64,000 nucleotides of DNA from Salegentibacter mishustinae (GCF_002900095.1 NZ_LLKN01000001.1:434001-498000); one strand, 5' to 3'. Shown: positions 1-9,046, counted from the stretch's first letter. The notes: generated from the letters alone by a model not told the origin. Made by a program: numbers and translations.

Positions 1-76
1 CTTGAGACTTAAAATCTTTAAGAAGTTTGAAGCCCAAAGCGCCCGAAGCACCGGCAATTAAAATTGATTTAGACAT
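1..76 (-). CDS. NAD(P)-binding Rossmann-fold protein, N-terminal fragment
   Basis: Only the first 25 codons are inside the window; the gene runs off the left edge. The start ATG is the complement of 74-76. The visible peptide has a beta strand followed by GASGALG, the glycine-rich dinucleotide loop of short-chain dehydrogenases, NmrA-like proteins and sugar epimerases. The subfamily cannot be told from this fragment. The next gene in the same direction (DUF1622) starts at 574, about 150 bp upstream of this start. Confidence 0.6.
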   Translation of the reverse strand, partial: MSKSILIAGASGALGFKLLKDFKSQ

Positions 77-229
77 TTAATTTATTCGAAATTAGAAAGC
101 ACGATCTATTTTCTAAAGTTAAGTAATGCCAAAGGAAAAAGGCGACATCTTATGATTTTGGAAAGAAATTATAGGAAAATTTTAGACTTTTCAGAATTAT
201 AATCAAAATCCCATTGCAGTGTTCAATGT

Positions 230-574
230 TTAATTCTTGTTTTTCTGCCAGGGAAACTTTCCTTCTAATTCAACCTGGAGTGAAAGACTTAAAAAGGTTC
301 TAATTAAAACGATTAAACCTAAAATAAATACCGATTTTAATGTTGGTGTTGTGACCACGGTAGCCATTATATCTGCAGCAATTAATATTTCCAGTCCTAA
401 AAGAATAGATTTCCCAACCGACTGTCGCAGCTCTAAATAACTATCCGGGTTCTTACTTCTAATTGAAAACATAAATTTCCCGATGGAATATAATGAGCCA
501 AGGAAAATAGTTAGTACCCCAATTGTTTCTGTAATTTTTGCAACATAATCAATATATACTTCAATGTTTCCCAT
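230..574 (-). CDS. DUF1622 family small membrane protein
   Basis: The 114-residue product has three hydrophobic segments, at roughly residues 10-35, 53-72 and 78-98. The middle part contains LGLEILIAADIMATV, the signature I associate with DUF1622 inner-membrane proteins. No catalytic motif is visible and the molecular function of the family is unknown. Its length fits the family. The neighbours are unrelated, so context gives no role. The family call is fairly secure and the function is open. Confidence 0.75.
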   Translation of the reverse strand: MGNIEVYIDYVAKITETIGVLTIFLGSLYSIGKFMFSIRSKNPDSYLELRQSVGKSILLGLEILIAADIMATVVTTPTLKSVFILGLIVLIRTFLSLSLQVELEGKFPWQKNKN

Positions 575-894
575 TACTCAATTTTGATTTCCGATTAAGT
601 AAACCCACGCTTTCAGCTAAGAACAAGGAAAAATCAAGACGCAGGTATTCTAATTTAGACTGTTTTGATAATGAAGTTAATTATTTTCTTGAAAAATTCA
701 AGTCTATGGAAGATAATCCTTATTGATCTGACACGAATGGATTAAAATAAACATTACAATTTACCCAAGTGAAGATCGGCTTGAAATTAGTGTGATTTTG
801 AGATTTTTATTTTCTTACCACAATATATCCGCACTTCCCTGGCGCTAATTGCTTGCAGAAGGTTCTAAATGGTAATTCCACTCGTAATTAATTG
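575..894. other. Intergenic region, no convincing gene
   Basis: This stretch separates the DUF1622 gene from the acyl-CoA ligase gene. A 62-codon plus-strand frame at 538-726 overlaps the DUF1622 start, has no recognisable domain and looks accidental. Part of 735-860 is AT-rich with weak resemblance to the repeat described at 2803-2917, but too diverged to call. The right end carries the ligase promoter. Confidence 0.4.
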
Positions 895-902
895 TACATT
901 TG
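895..902 (+). promoter_or_regulatory. Bacteroidota-type -7 element upstream of the acyl-CoA ligase
   Basis: TACATTTG matches the TAnnTTTG consensus used by the Bacteroidota primary sigma factor. It lies 51 bp before the ATG at 954. I see no clean TTG -33 box at the usual spacing, so the call is moderate. Confidence 0.45.
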
Positions 903-953
903 CAGCCTTAAAAAAGGGAGTATTCTATTTTAATTTGAAACCAATAGCAGTTT

Positions 954-2750
954 ATGGATAATAAACACTTAGTAGAAGTTATAAAACAAAATACCCAACG
1001 TTTTAAAAGCAAGAATGCCTTTTATTATAAGAATAACGAGCTTGATAAGTGGGAAGGCATCTCCTGGTTAGAATTTTATAATCGTGTAGAAAAGCTGTCT
1101 AAAGCACTCTTAAATTTTGGAATATCAGAACAGCAAAAGCTTGCTATTTTTGCCGAAAATATGCCTAATTGGATCATTGCAGATCTTGCTATTATGAGTG
1201 TAAAAGCGGTAAGCGTTCCAATTTTTGCGACAAATTCTACAAAGGAAGCTGAATATATTATCAATGATGTCGAGGTAAGCCTGCTTTTTGTTGGCGATCA
1301 AAGTGAATATGATAAGGCTTATGAACTTCTGGAAACTTCGGGGCATTTAAAATTAATTGTAGCCTTAACAAATACGATCAAACTTCAACCTTCAAATAAA
1401 TCTATGTATTTAGAAGATTTTGTTGCGGTTGAATCTACTAAAGAACTCGAAACCGAACTTCAAAAAAGATATTACGAGCTCGATTTAAATGATATTGCAA
1501 GTATTATTTATACCTCGGGAACTACCGGCGAACCAAAAGGGGTTATGTTGGATCATCATAATTTTGCAGGTTTTTTAAAAGCCCATGAATCTGAAATAGA
1601 CCTTTCGAAAGAAGATGCTTCCTTAAGTTTCTTACCCTTAAGTCATATTTACGAACGCAGCTGGGTGTTCTTTTGTTTAAATACTGGAGTTGAGGTTTAT
1701 TTTAATCAGGACCCTAAAAAGATAGCAGAGGTTTTAAAAGAAGTAAAACCCACGGTAATGTGTACCGTGCCTCGTATTTTTGAGAAAATTTTTGCAGCAA
1801 TCCAGGAGAAACGAAAAGAAGCTTCCCCGGCTAAAATGAAGCTGGCAAGTTGGGCTTTAGGAATTGGTAATAATTATTATAACAAGCACAAAAGACTCGA
1901 AAAAAAGGTGCCATTGGCTTTGCAATTGAAATATAAAATAGCCGATAAACTAGTGTTGAGTAAATTGAGAGAAGTATTTGGGGGGCGTATAAAATTTATG
2001 CCTTGTGGAGGTGCTCCTTTAGCGGCAGATATGGTTTCGTTTTTTCATTCCTTCGGCCTTAATGTTAAATGTGGCTATGGATTAACTGAAACTACCGCAA
2101 CCGTTACTTTTTTTGGCGACACCCATTTTGAATTTAATTCTGCCGGGAAACCCCTAAAAGGCACTCAAATTAAAATTGCTGAAAACAACGAGATTTTAGT
2201 AAAAGGTCCCGGGGTAATGAAGGGATATTACAAAAAACCCGAAGCTACGGCCCAGGCTTTTAAAAATGGTTGGTTTCGTACCGGTGACGCAGGGAAAATA
2301 GATGAAAAAGGCAACCTGGTAATTACCGATAGGATAAAAGATTTAATGAAGACTTCCGGCGGGAAATATATTGCTCCCCAAAAATTGGAAAGCGCCTTAA
2401 TTAACGACTCATTTATCGAGCAAATTGCCGTAATTGGAGATCAGCAAAAATATGTTACTGCATTGGCTGTGCCCAGTTTTGAGAATTTAAAGAAATACGC
2501 CTTAGAGCACAAAATCAGCTTTGATAATGTAGAAGAATTAATTCATCATAACCAGATTAAAGATCTTTTTGAAAGACGATTTGAAGAGCTTCAAAAGGAA
2601 TTTTCTAAATTCGAGAAAATTAAAAAGTTCACCTTGCTGTCTGAAGAATTTAGCATAGAATCAGGAGAAATTACAGCCACCTTAAAATTAAAACGAAAGG
2701 TAATTCAGAAAAAATACAAAACGCTTATCGATAAAATGTATTCAGAATAA
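954..2750 (+). CDS. Long-chain acyl-CoA synthetase (AMP-forming ligase)
   Basis: This 598-residue enzyme activates a fatty acid with ATP to acyl-AMP and then forms acyl-CoA, feeding beta-oxidation or lipid synthesis. The adenylate-forming signature YTSGTTGEPKG is at about residue 186, and the A5 motif GYGLTETT is near 373. The WFRTGD motif, with its ribose-binding aspartate, and the C-terminal catalytic lysine region (ITDRIKDLMKTSGGKYI) follow. No membrane segment or signal peptide is seen, as expected for a cytoplasmic enzyme. Length is typical of the long-chain (FadD15-like) branch. It stands alone: the next gene on this strand is far away. The family is secure; the chain-length preference is inferred. 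Confidence 0.92.
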   Translation: MDNKHLVEVIKQNTQRFKSKNAFYYKNNELDKWEGISWLEFYNRVEKLSKALLNFGISEQQKLAIFAENMPNWIIADLAIMSVKAVSVPIFATNSTKEAEYIINDVEVSLLFVGDQSEYDKAYELLETSGHLKLIVALTNTIKLQPSNKSMYLEDFVAVESTKELETELQKRYYELDLNDIASIIYTSGTTGEPKGVMLDHHNFAGFLKAHESEIDLSKEDASLSFLPLSHIYERSWVFFCLNTGVEVYFNQDPKKIAEVLKEVKPTVMCTVPRIFEKIFAAIQEKRKEASPAKMKLASWALGIGNNYYNKHKRLEKKVPLALQLKYKIADKLVLSKLREVFGGRIKFMPCGGAPLAADMVSFFHSFGLNVKCGYGLTETTATVTFFGDTHFEFNSAGKPLKGTQIKIAENNEILVKGPGVMKGYYKKPEATAQAFKNGWFRTGDAGKIDEKGNLVITDRIKDLMKTSGGKYIAPQKLESALINDSFIEQIAVIGDQQKYVTALAVPSFENLKKYALEHKISFDNVEELIHHNQIKDLFERRFEELQKEFSKFEKIKKFTLLSEEFSIESGEITATLKLKRKVIQKKYKTLIDKMYSE

Positions 2751-2802
2751 GAGTTTTTGGGCCCTGGCTAGCAGCGGTTCTAAATAGCATTTAGCCTCAA
2801 CG

Positions 2803-2917
2803 CTTACGTATATTCGTCAGTTATAGTAATGAAGATACCGATTTGCCCGATTTAGTGTTTTTATTTTTAATTTCTATAAACTTTCTATCAGCTGAATGGC
2901 CGCAATTGCGAATATTC
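2803..2917 (-). repeat. 115-bp dispersed repeat, copy 1, immediately 3' of the RES/Xre module
   Basis: Read on the minus strand, this segment closely matches 60603-60714 on the plus strand. Shared blocks include ATATTCGCAATTGCGGCC followed by ATT, then GTATCTTCATT, and AACTGACGAATA near the far end. It begins about 25 bp after the stop codon of the RES gene. The outer part ends in GCGTTGAGGC, which recalls the right simple site of integron attC elements. The match between the two copies is seen directly; the attC comparison is inference. Confidence 0.7.
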
Positions 2918-2941
2918 GATAGTGGCACTAGTTTTTTTAAA

Positions 2942-3421
2942 TTAATCTTTTTTGGTTTGTTTGAAACGTTCATCAAACTTTAAAGATTTTTTCGATACAA
3001 CCGTTATCTTTTTAGAATCAGGGTGATTTGGATTTATTAGATAATTATATTCTGGCTTTACAATGCTACTTGGTACTTTTAAAACAGCAGCTTCATTATC
3101 ATTTACAAAATCATCACCTATAAATTGGGTTTCCAGAATTGGAGGTTTGAAATCCCAGTTTTCTGGTAAATCTTTATGTTTTAGTTCGAGTATTTCTATA
3201 TCATCGGGAATATCAATTTCCACATAATAACGATCTGTTGGCAAGTCTTCGTTTAGATCTAAATGAACAGAAACCTCTAAAGTAGCTAAAGCTCTTGATT
3301 CTGATGTATAGACTAGATACGTATTAAAACTATTCCATCTGTATCCATCTGTACGAGCTGCTCCAATTCCTTTTAGTGTAGTTTCAAGATATTTTTTTCT
3401 TTCTATCCTATATACTCTCAT
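2942..3421 (-). CDS. RES domain toxin (NAD+-degrading type)
   Basis: This 159-residue protein has the RES fold pattern: an N-terminal RVYRIER strand, then GIGAARTDGYRWN, then ESRALATLEVSVHL. This is the arrangement in the MbcT/ParT/RES toxins. Characterised relatives phosphorolyse or hydrolyse NAD+, or ADP-ribosylate targets, and so stop growth. Its start ATG overlaps the stop codon of the upstream Xre/MbcA antitoxin gene by one base (TAATG), so translation is probably coupled. A dispersed repeat follows the stop codon. The family is clear; which NAD+ chemistry it performs cannot be read from sequence. Confidence 0.88.
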   Translation of the reverse strand: MRVYRIERKKYLETTLKGIGAARTDGYRWNSFNTYLVYTSESRALATLEVSVHLDLNEDLPTDRYYVEIDIPDDIEILELKHKDLPENWDFKPPILETQFIGDDFVNDNEAAVLKVPSSIVKPEYNYLINPNHPDSKKITVVSKKSLKFDERFKQTKKD

Positions 3422-3930
3422 TAGGCTAAATTTCCGTATTCAAGTCTATTTAAAGTATTTCGAACTTCTTGAATTCCAGTTAATGAATCGAATAGGCTTA
3501 TTGGTGTTGCTCCACCCAATGAGATGTTGGGTTTTTGTAACCAACGTTGAAATTTTTCCTTTTCGGAATTGAATACATTTAGTCCAAATTCTAACAATTC
3601 TGTTAAAACTAAAATAATTTCACTATCTCTACCACTTAATAAATTTTTATCTCTCTTTCCTTTATTGTAAGTGGTTTGTGGTAAATCCAAAAAATGAAGT
3701 ACTTGTTTAATAGATAAATTGGATTTATCACTAACAAATTCAATGGATTCATAGGGTAATCCTTCTCTTATAAGAGAAACTCTTTCCATCCTACTACTCC
3801 AAACATATGAATTGTCAGATACTTTAATAGTCCATTTTTGACTCTTCGCTTTTCTAGTCGCTTTAGCGCGCTGAACACTTCTTTTTGGATTAAAAGATTT
3901 GTTTCCTGATTTTTTATCCTTAACCGGCAT
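3421..3930 (-). CDS. Xre/MbcA/ParS-type antitoxin of the RES toxin
   Basis: This 169-residue protein is the first gene of the RES module. It has a very basic N terminus (residues 1-35), a helical Xre-like middle (about 60-110), and a C-terminal DUF2384 toxin-binding domain with the pattern W-x(7)-LGGATPISLFDS-x(6)-V near residues 129-160. Such antitoxins cap the toxin active site and repress their own operon. The N-terminal basic extension is longer than in many relatives. Inverted repeats just upstream (3942-3971) are the likely binding site. Gene order, antitoxin then toxin with overlapping ends, supports the assignment. Confidence 0.86.
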   Translation of the reverse strand: MPVKDKKSGNKSFNPKRSVQRAKATRKAKSQKWTIKVSDNSYVWSSRMERVSLIREGLPYESIEFVSDKSNLSIKQVLHFLDLPQTTYNKGKRDKNLLSGRDSEIILVLTELLEFGLNVFNSEKEKFQRWLQKPNISLGGATPISLFDSLTGIQEVRNTLNRLEYGNLA

Positions 3931-3941
3931 AACAATAAATT

Positions 3942-3971
3942 TGCTGTTAAATTACAGCAATATTACTGTAA
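3942..3971. promoter_or_regulatory. Overlapping inverted repeats, candidate operator of the RES/Xre operon
   Basis: Two overlapping dyads lie 12 to 42 bp upstream of the antitoxin start. One is TGCTGT-N6-ACAGCA at 3942-3959. The other is a 20-bp near-palindrome, TTACAGCAATATTACTGTAA, at 3952-3971 with one mismatched base pair. They sit where an autorepressing Xre-type antitoxin would bind. Function is inferred from position and symmetry. Confidence 0.55.
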
Positions 3972-4116
3972 AAGCAAATATTGTTTAAAAATTAGTATCA
4001 ACAGGTTTTGGTGAGCCTTCATATTTATATAATTATAAGCTATTGCATTTTTACAAAAGTAAAATTATGGTTATGAGCCGTTTACCCGTTTGGATAGAAT
4101 TTCACAGCTGTAGTGC

Positions 4117-5067
4117 TTACCACGCTTCTGTCCATAGCTTTTGTTCTTTCTTTGAAAGGAATGTCCAGGCTACAATTCGGCTGCTTTTATTGCCGGTTCC
4201 CATCTCAATGGTTTTAGACTGAGTGGGTTTTACTTTTTCCAGTAATTTATAAATACCCTTAAGGTTAGATTGCTTTGATACCAAAGTTGAAAACCAGAAA
4301 CAGCTTTTAGCAAATTCTTCACTTTCGAGAATCATGTTTTTGATGAATTGATATTCTCCTCCTTCGTAGATAAGTTCATTTTTAGCTCCTGAGAAATTTA
4401 GTTTAGCTTCATTTCTTTTATTCCCTGAGAGATTCCTTACTTTTCGTCGACTACCTCTTTGAGCGTCCTCAACAGAGGCGTGAAAGGGTGGGTTGCAAAT
4501 AGTGAAATCAATTTTATCTTTTTTATCGATTATGCCTCGAAAAATTGCAGCCGGATCTTTTTGTAATCTACAATCCACTTTGTCTTTTAAAGATGGATTT
4601 GAATTGATAATTTGCTGAGCTGAGGCAATTGATTTGGGATCAACGTCAGAAGCTATAAAGTTCCAATCGTATTCTGTAACGCCAATAATAGGGTAGATAC
4701 TCGTTGCTCCCACTCCAACATCAAGACCACAAATTTGACTTCCTTTTTGTATTTCACCGGCATTGCTTTCGCTAAGCAAGTCAGCAATATAATGAAGGTA
4801 ATCAGCCCTACCTGGGATGGGTGGGCATAAATTCTCATCAGGGAACTCCCAATTGTTTATACCATAATAATGCTTTAGGAGCGCTTGATTTAAAAGTTTT
4901 ACTGCGATTGGATTTGAAAAATCTACTGAATCCCCTCCATATTTATTGGGCTTAATATGGTTTTTTAATTTTGGAATAGCATCTACCAGAGCTTTCAAGT
5001 CATAAGGATCCCGGTTTCTATTCCGCTTATGAAGACTTGTTTTGATTGATGGATTTTTTGATGGCAT
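4117..5067 (-). CDS. rlmF: RlmF-like 23S rRNA (adenine-N6)-methyltransferase
   Basis: This 316-residue protein matches the RlmF/YbiN family, which methylates N6 of an adenine (A1618 in E. coli) of 23S rRNA using S-adenosylmethionine. It starts with a basic tail, then the family pattern NPIAVKLLNQALLKHYYGI at about residues 52-70. The SAM-binding region follows (GLDVGVGATSIYPIIG near 115), then the catalytic NPPF motif (CNPPFHASVEDA near 190). Length agrees with the family. It stands alone between the RES module and the histidine kinase. Cytoplasmic. The exact target adenine is inferred from the family. Confidence 0.88.
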   Translation of the reverse strand: MPSKNPSIKTSLHKRNRNRDPYDLKALVDAIPKLKNHIKPNKYGGDSVDFSNPIAVKLLNQALLKHYYGINNWEFPDENLCPPIPGRADYLHYIADLLSESNAGEIQKGSQICGLDVGVGATSIYPIIGVTEYDWNFIASDVDPKSIASAQQIINSNPSLKDKVDCRLQKDPAAIFRGIIDKKDKIDFTICNPPFHASVEDAQRGSRRKVRNLSGNKRNEAKLNFSGAKNELIYEGGEYQFIKNMILESEEFAKSCFWFSTLVSKQSNLKGIYKLLEKVKPTQSKTIEMGTGNKSSRIVAWTFLSKKEQKLWTEAW

Positions 5068-5258
5068 AGGATGCTGAGGTTTCTTAGATGTGCATTAGAC
5101 AACACTTCATGCGTAACAGTCCTGCTTATGGCCATTTGGCCAAGAAAGGGACGTGGATCTGTCGGCTTAGTATTGGTTTGTTGGTCAAGTTAAATATTTT
5201 CTTTCTAAGGCTGCAGGCTATAGGCAAAATTATTGATCGAGTCCTTAACTAAACCAAA

Positions 5259-7133
5259 TCATCGAGCAAAATCAAATTCAATATGGGTTCCATCTTCTAC
5301 ACGTTCCCTCATTTTCCCATTGAGCTGTTGAGTAAGTAATTTCACCAACTGGGAACCAAAACCGGTACCTATGGGAGCAAGCCCCCTGGTTTTACCTACA
5401 CCATTATCCCTAATTTCTAATTTTAAGTTCTGGTCGCTATCTTTTTCTAAACTGATATTGATAACGCCTTTTTGTTTTTCAGGAAATGCATATTTAAGTG
5501 CATTAGTAAGAAGTTCATTTACAATAAGACCAATCGGAACTGCTGTATCCACATCTAGTTCCAGGTTATCCATCGCACATTCTATTTTCACTTTATCTGC
5601 TGCATTAAAACTATCTAAAATACCTTCACTCAGATTGATAAAATAATCCTTCATTTCAATACTTCCAAGATTTTCTCCCTGATATAATTTCTGATGAATA
5701 ATTCCCATAGACTGCACCCTGTTCTGGCTGGCTATCATAGCGTCTTTAGTGGCCGGATCCTCTATTTGAGCCGATTGCAAAGCGATTAAGCTTTTCACCA
5801 TTTCCAGGTTATTCTTTACGCGGTGGTGTATTTCTTTCAGCAATAATTCTTTTTCGGCATTTTTAGCCCGTATAATTTTAGTGGCTTTTTTATTCTTGTA
5901 GAAGAAATAAAGTAAAGAAAGCAGAAACAAAAGCAATAATGAGGCTATCACGATAAAGAGCGTTTGCGTCTTACTTTTTTGTTCGATCAAAGCAGCTTGA
6001 GATGCCAGGGCTTCATCCTTTTTCCCGGTTTCATACTTTATAGCCATTTCAGATTCAATACTACTAATCTTGTCCTCAAGCATCTTTTCTGAATTGGCAT
6101 ATGCTTTTTCTCTATAACGCAGGGCATTTTCAAAATCGTCTAACTGCCTGTAAGTTTCCGATAGATCTAAATAAGGTTGAACGATACCAATTTGACCTTT
6201 ATCTTCATAAGCGCTCACCCCGGCTAAAAGGTGGTCTAAAGCCTGCTCATATTCTTCCTGCAACAAATAAATTTTCCCAATTTCGGTACGATAAGTGGCG
6301 CAACGTTCTTCTCCAATATGTTCTACACAAAGTTCCCAGGCTTTTAAATAATCTTTTAAAGCATTCTCATAATCCTCTGCTTTAATATATACGTCACCGC
6401 GATGGGAATATGCCCTAACCGGTACAAAAATTTCTTCCGGAACTTTTGTTCTAACAATTTCCAGGCATTCTTCTGTTGCCGCGTAGGCTTTTTCATATTC
6501 CCCCAATTCCCCATATCCAATAATTAAATTGAATTGGGCGATGGCTAAAGAACTGTAATTCTTGGTTTTCTCTAATAAGGGAATCGCCTGGTTTGTGTAG
6601 GTTACAGATTTTTCAAAATCTCCAGTCACGCGATATTTCACCCCTAAAGTACGATAAGCACTTCCAAGGCCCGCATCGTCATTTAATTCTTCATATAAGT
6701 CGATTGACTTGAACAAGACCTCCTGGGCTTTTTCTAATTCTCCTGTATTTAGATAATCAATGGAAAGAGACCTGTAAGCATCAGCAATTTTCTTTTTATC
6801 ATTCGCTTTTATATGATAATCCAGTGCTTTTTCTGCGTGATACACTACTGAGTCTGGTGAAAAAACCCCATTATAAGAATGCCAGTTCGCTAAAGATTCG
6901 TGAACCTGGGCAGTTATACTATCTGGCGCCGATTTTAAACTACGCTTTAAAGTGTTTAGTGCTATGGGATGAAATTCTTCTAAATGCTCTCCTGAGGTCT
7001 CGTGAGAGCGCATCCAGTTAAGGCTGGAGTCTATAGGCTGATCCTTTAGATCAGTTGCGCTTAAATTTTTGGACTGCGAAAAACCGAGCCCGGAATAAAA
7101 ACAAACCATTACAATTTCGAAAATTATTTTCAT
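5259..7133 (-). CDS. TPR-repeat sensor histidine kinase (HisKA_2 type)
   Basis: This 624-residue protein has a signal sequence (residues 1-19) and a periplasmic array of tetratricopeptide repeats over about residues 80-380. One membrane helix follows near 392-412, then a cytoplasmic kinase. The H-box EIHHRVKNNLEMVKSLIALQ is near 433, the N-box IVNELLTNALKYAFPE near 540, and a G-box (RDNGVGK, then GTGFGSQLV) comes after. This is the HisKA_2/HATPase layout common in Bacteroidota. No response regulator gene is adjacent, so it is an orphan kinase whose partner is elsewhere. Its signal is unknown. Confidence 0.85.
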   Translation of the reverse strand: MKIIFEIVMVCFYSGLGFSQSKNLSATDLKDQPIDSSLNWMRSHETSGEHLEEFHPIALNTLKRSLKSAPDSITAQVHESLANWHSYNGVFSPDSVVYHAEKALDYHIKANDKKKIADAYRSLSIDYLNTGELEKAQEVLFKSIDLYEELNDDAGLGSAYRTLGVKYRVTGDFEKSVTYTNQAIPLLEKTKNYSSLAIAQFNLIIGYGELGEYEKAYAATEECLEIVRTKVPEEIFVPVRAYSHRGDVYIKAEDYENALKDYLKAWELCVEHIGEERCATYRTEIGKIYLLQEEYEQALDHLLAGVSAYEDKGQIGIVQPYLDLSETYRQLDDFENALRYREKAYANSEKMLEDKISSIESEMAIKYETGKKDEALASQAALIEQKSKTQTLFIVIASLLLLFLLSLLYFFYKNKKATKIIRAKNAEKELLLKEIHHRVKNNLEMVKSLIALQSAQIEDPATKDAMIASQNRVQSMGIIHQKLYQGENLGSIEMKDYFINLSEGILDSFNAADKVKIECAMDNLELDVDTAVPIGLIVNELLTNALKYAFPEKQKGVINISLEKDSDQNLKLEIRDNGVGKTRGLAPIGTGFGSQLVKLLTQQLNGKMRERVEDGTHIEFDFAR

Positions 7134-7384
7134 AGCTATTGAAATACTGGGAACAAAGTATCATAGCTATGAATATACAACAATCTCCTTTAAAATTTAC
7201 ACGAATAATTTTATAAAGATCTGGATACCAGTTATTTTTCTGTATTGTTAGATTACTATAGAAGAAAATATATTATTGTATTAAGTGGAAAGCGGTATAG
7301 TTCTCCCGTTTTATTGTCGAATTTTTCGGAAAATATGACCTATGTATCTGGCCAGTTAATAATTAAACAGCCTAAAGAGTATAA

Positions 7385-7816
7385 TTAAGCATCGTCGGTT
7401 TCAAAATACAAATGATAATGATTACTGCATCCCGGGTTAAAACTAGCTTCACAATTTGGGCAGGTATTACTAGATTCCATGTATTCATTGATACTAAGTT
7501 CGTGGCCACAAACACCACATAAAATGGCTTTTTCTGCAAACTCAGTTTTAGGCCATACCTCGTGTTCGTGATTAGCCGCTTCTTCGTGACATGAAAAACA
7601 GGGATAATATTTATCGCAACATTTAAATTTAATAGCGATTACATCCAGTGCTGAATGCCAATGTATACAACGAGTTTGTTTGTCTATAGATTGGCCATAA
7701 ACAGTAGTCCCGTTAAGCTGAAAAATATTAGTAGATTCCGGCATCTTTTCCTGGGCATAAGTTGCGTTGAAACAATACAATACTATTAAGAAGTTGATTA
7801 GGTACTTTATTTTCAT
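7385..7816 (-). CDS. CHY zinc-finger protein with a signal peptide
   Basis: The body contains the CHY zinc-finger pattern: VYGQSIDKQTRCIHWHS, then DVIAIKFKCC-KYYPCFSCHEE, then CGVC and CPNC pairs. In characterised eukaryotic relatives (Hot13) this domain binds zinc. I place the start at the ATG at 7816, giving 143 residues, because it puts a clean signal sequence at the N terminus (MKIKYLINFLIVLYCF, then ATYAQ). An upstream in-frame ATG at 7861 would add 15 residues before it. Bacterial members are usually cytoplasmic as far as I know, so the export signal is unusual. Role unknown. Confidence 0.72.
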   Translation of the reverse strand: MKIKYLINFLIVLYCFNATYAQEKMPESTNIFQLNGTTVYGQSIDKQTRCIHWHSALDVIAIKFKCCDKYYPCFSCHEEAANHEHEVWPKTEFAEKAILCGVCGHELSINEYMESSNTCPNCEASFNPGCSNHYHLYFETDDA

Positions 7817-7861
7817 TATTTGATAATTCATTTCAAATATTAAGGAGTTATAGTTCCCCAT

Positions 7862-8192
7862 AAAGTTTCAAAAGTAAGTATTTCGTAGGTTCTATTTCAA
7901 GATTGGCAATTTACTTTTTTCATCTTGAGCATTTTCCTTTTGATTTTAAAATGTATTCAATCGTAAATACGAATGAAAAGAAGATTTCTTTCATTTTTCA
8001 TTTACTTCTTCCAGCGCCTTCGCATTACCTTTTGATGCTGCTGTATTTTCAAGCTTTGAAATTATAGAGGAGCAATAAATAGCCTGCCGGTTTATGTGCT
8101 CCGGTTAATTTCAAAGCTTGTTTCTTGAGCAGCAAAAGGGAAGGTTTATGGAAAAGATTTCTAAAGAAAAAATAAAATCTGAATCGGGGAAA
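7862..8192. other. Intergenic region with a possible gene remnant of the mobile element
   Basis: No intact gene is seen. On the minus strand, 7991-8104 is a 37-codon open stretch ending in a stop, with a hydrophilic helical tail (ASKGNAKALEEVNEK). Codon use is plausible, but there is a stop just upstream and no start. It lies directly downstream of the BfmA-like gene, where further mobilisation genes would be expected, so it may be the 3' end of a deleted gene. This is weak evidence. Confidence 0.25.
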
Positions 8193-8549
8193 TTACTTGT
8201 AAAAATCCGGATGGGTATCGTCTTCCTCGTAATCTCTTTTTCGATTCTCGTAATTATTTTTAGGATCTGCAGCTTCCATCAGGGCCTCCAAAATTGATAA
8301 AGTTGGGTTTACTTTGTTCTTTTCCATATCTTTCGTTATTGCGATCACTGCATTGATCCTCCTCTTAATAATATTTTCAATTCGCCTGCCGGTAGGTCCA
8401 AAATTTTCTTTGGGAGAAATCTCGTTGTAAAAGAAAAAATCCAGCATTCCTGCCATTGCCTCCGAATGTGTTTTGTAATGTGTTCGAGAAAATTGCTGAA
8501 AGCGTTCGGCTATTTTCTTTTCGATAGTAATGTTTTTAACCTCTTTCAT
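8193..8549 (-). CDS. BfmA/BtgA family mobilisation protein
   Basis: This 118-residue protein resembles the BfmA/BtgA accessory mobilisation proteins of Bacteroidota conjugative and mobilisable elements, which help the relaxase at oriT. Typical features are the short ribbon-helix-helix-like start (residues 1-45, with ITIEKKIAERFQQFS and HSEAMAGMLDFFF) and the following FGPTGRRIENIIKRRINAVIAI segment near 54-75. No relaxase gene follows, so the element appears decayed. Family assignment is by recall of this characteristic pattern. The integrase gene at 9047-10282, also on the minus strand, lies upstream of it. Confidence 0.78.
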   Translation of the reverse strand: MKEVKNITIEKKIAERFQQFSRTHYKTHSEAMAGMLDFFFYNEISPKENFGPTGRRIENIIKRRINAVIAITKDMEKNKVNPTLSILEALMEAADPKNNYENRKRDYEEDDTHPDFYK

Positions 8550-9046
8550 AATTCAGTCTTTTTTAAGGTTTACTGGTTTTTTGAACCATTTTATAGGGGC
8601 TAAGAGCCCAAAACCAGTAAACCCTGTTTTATTTATTTTTTTTTATTATTCTTAATTACCTGATAATCAGATTATAAATCAGGAAAGGTAATACTTAACG
8701 GGGCTCTGCCCGTTATCCTCTTGCTCTACCTTTTCGTCCCACAGGGACAAAAACTTCAACTATTAAATCGAATTTAATAGCGCGTTAAATAATTAAAAAG
8801 TGAAACGTGTTTTTTAAGATTGGAGAAGAAAATATTTGAATAAAATTGTATTGATAAGGAAGAATTATGGAGAATTGTGTAAAACAAAAATAGATGATAA
8901 AAACTAAATCCTTTGTTAGAAACTTAGTAGGATTGATAAGCGTCTAATTTTAAAGTGAGGCAATTATTACCTCTATTGCCCCACTTTAAAGATTGCTTTA
9001 AGATTAAAATCGTTAAACCTGTTTTCTCTGAACAGAAAGGTGAATT
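8550..9046. other. Intergenic region with clustered hairpins, candidate oriT
   Basis: This gap between the mobilisation gene and the integrase has no gene. Within 8697-8778 there are three hairpins close together. The first is AACGGG/CCCGTT with a 6-base loop (8697-8714). The second is GTCCC/GGGAC with a 3-base loop (8736-8748). The third is ATTAAAT/ATTTAAT (8762-8778). Clustered inverted repeats just upstream of a mobilisation gene are what an origin of transfer looks like, but no nic site can be confirmed from sequence alone. Confidence 0.3.

Noticed and set aside
538-726. 62-codon plus-strand frame between DUF1622 and the acyl-CoA ligase gene
   Set aside because: It overlaps the DUF1622 start, has no recognisable domain, signal or promoter, and its composition looks non-coding.
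735-860. Fourth diverged copy of the same repeat
   Set aside because: The resemblance is limited to an AT-rich stretch and a CCGATCTTCA-like block, which could be chance.
5100-5220. Third copy of the toxin-associated repeat
   Set aside because: Only short blocks (GGCCATT, AAGAAAG) are shared, so homology is not secure; mentioned only as a lead.
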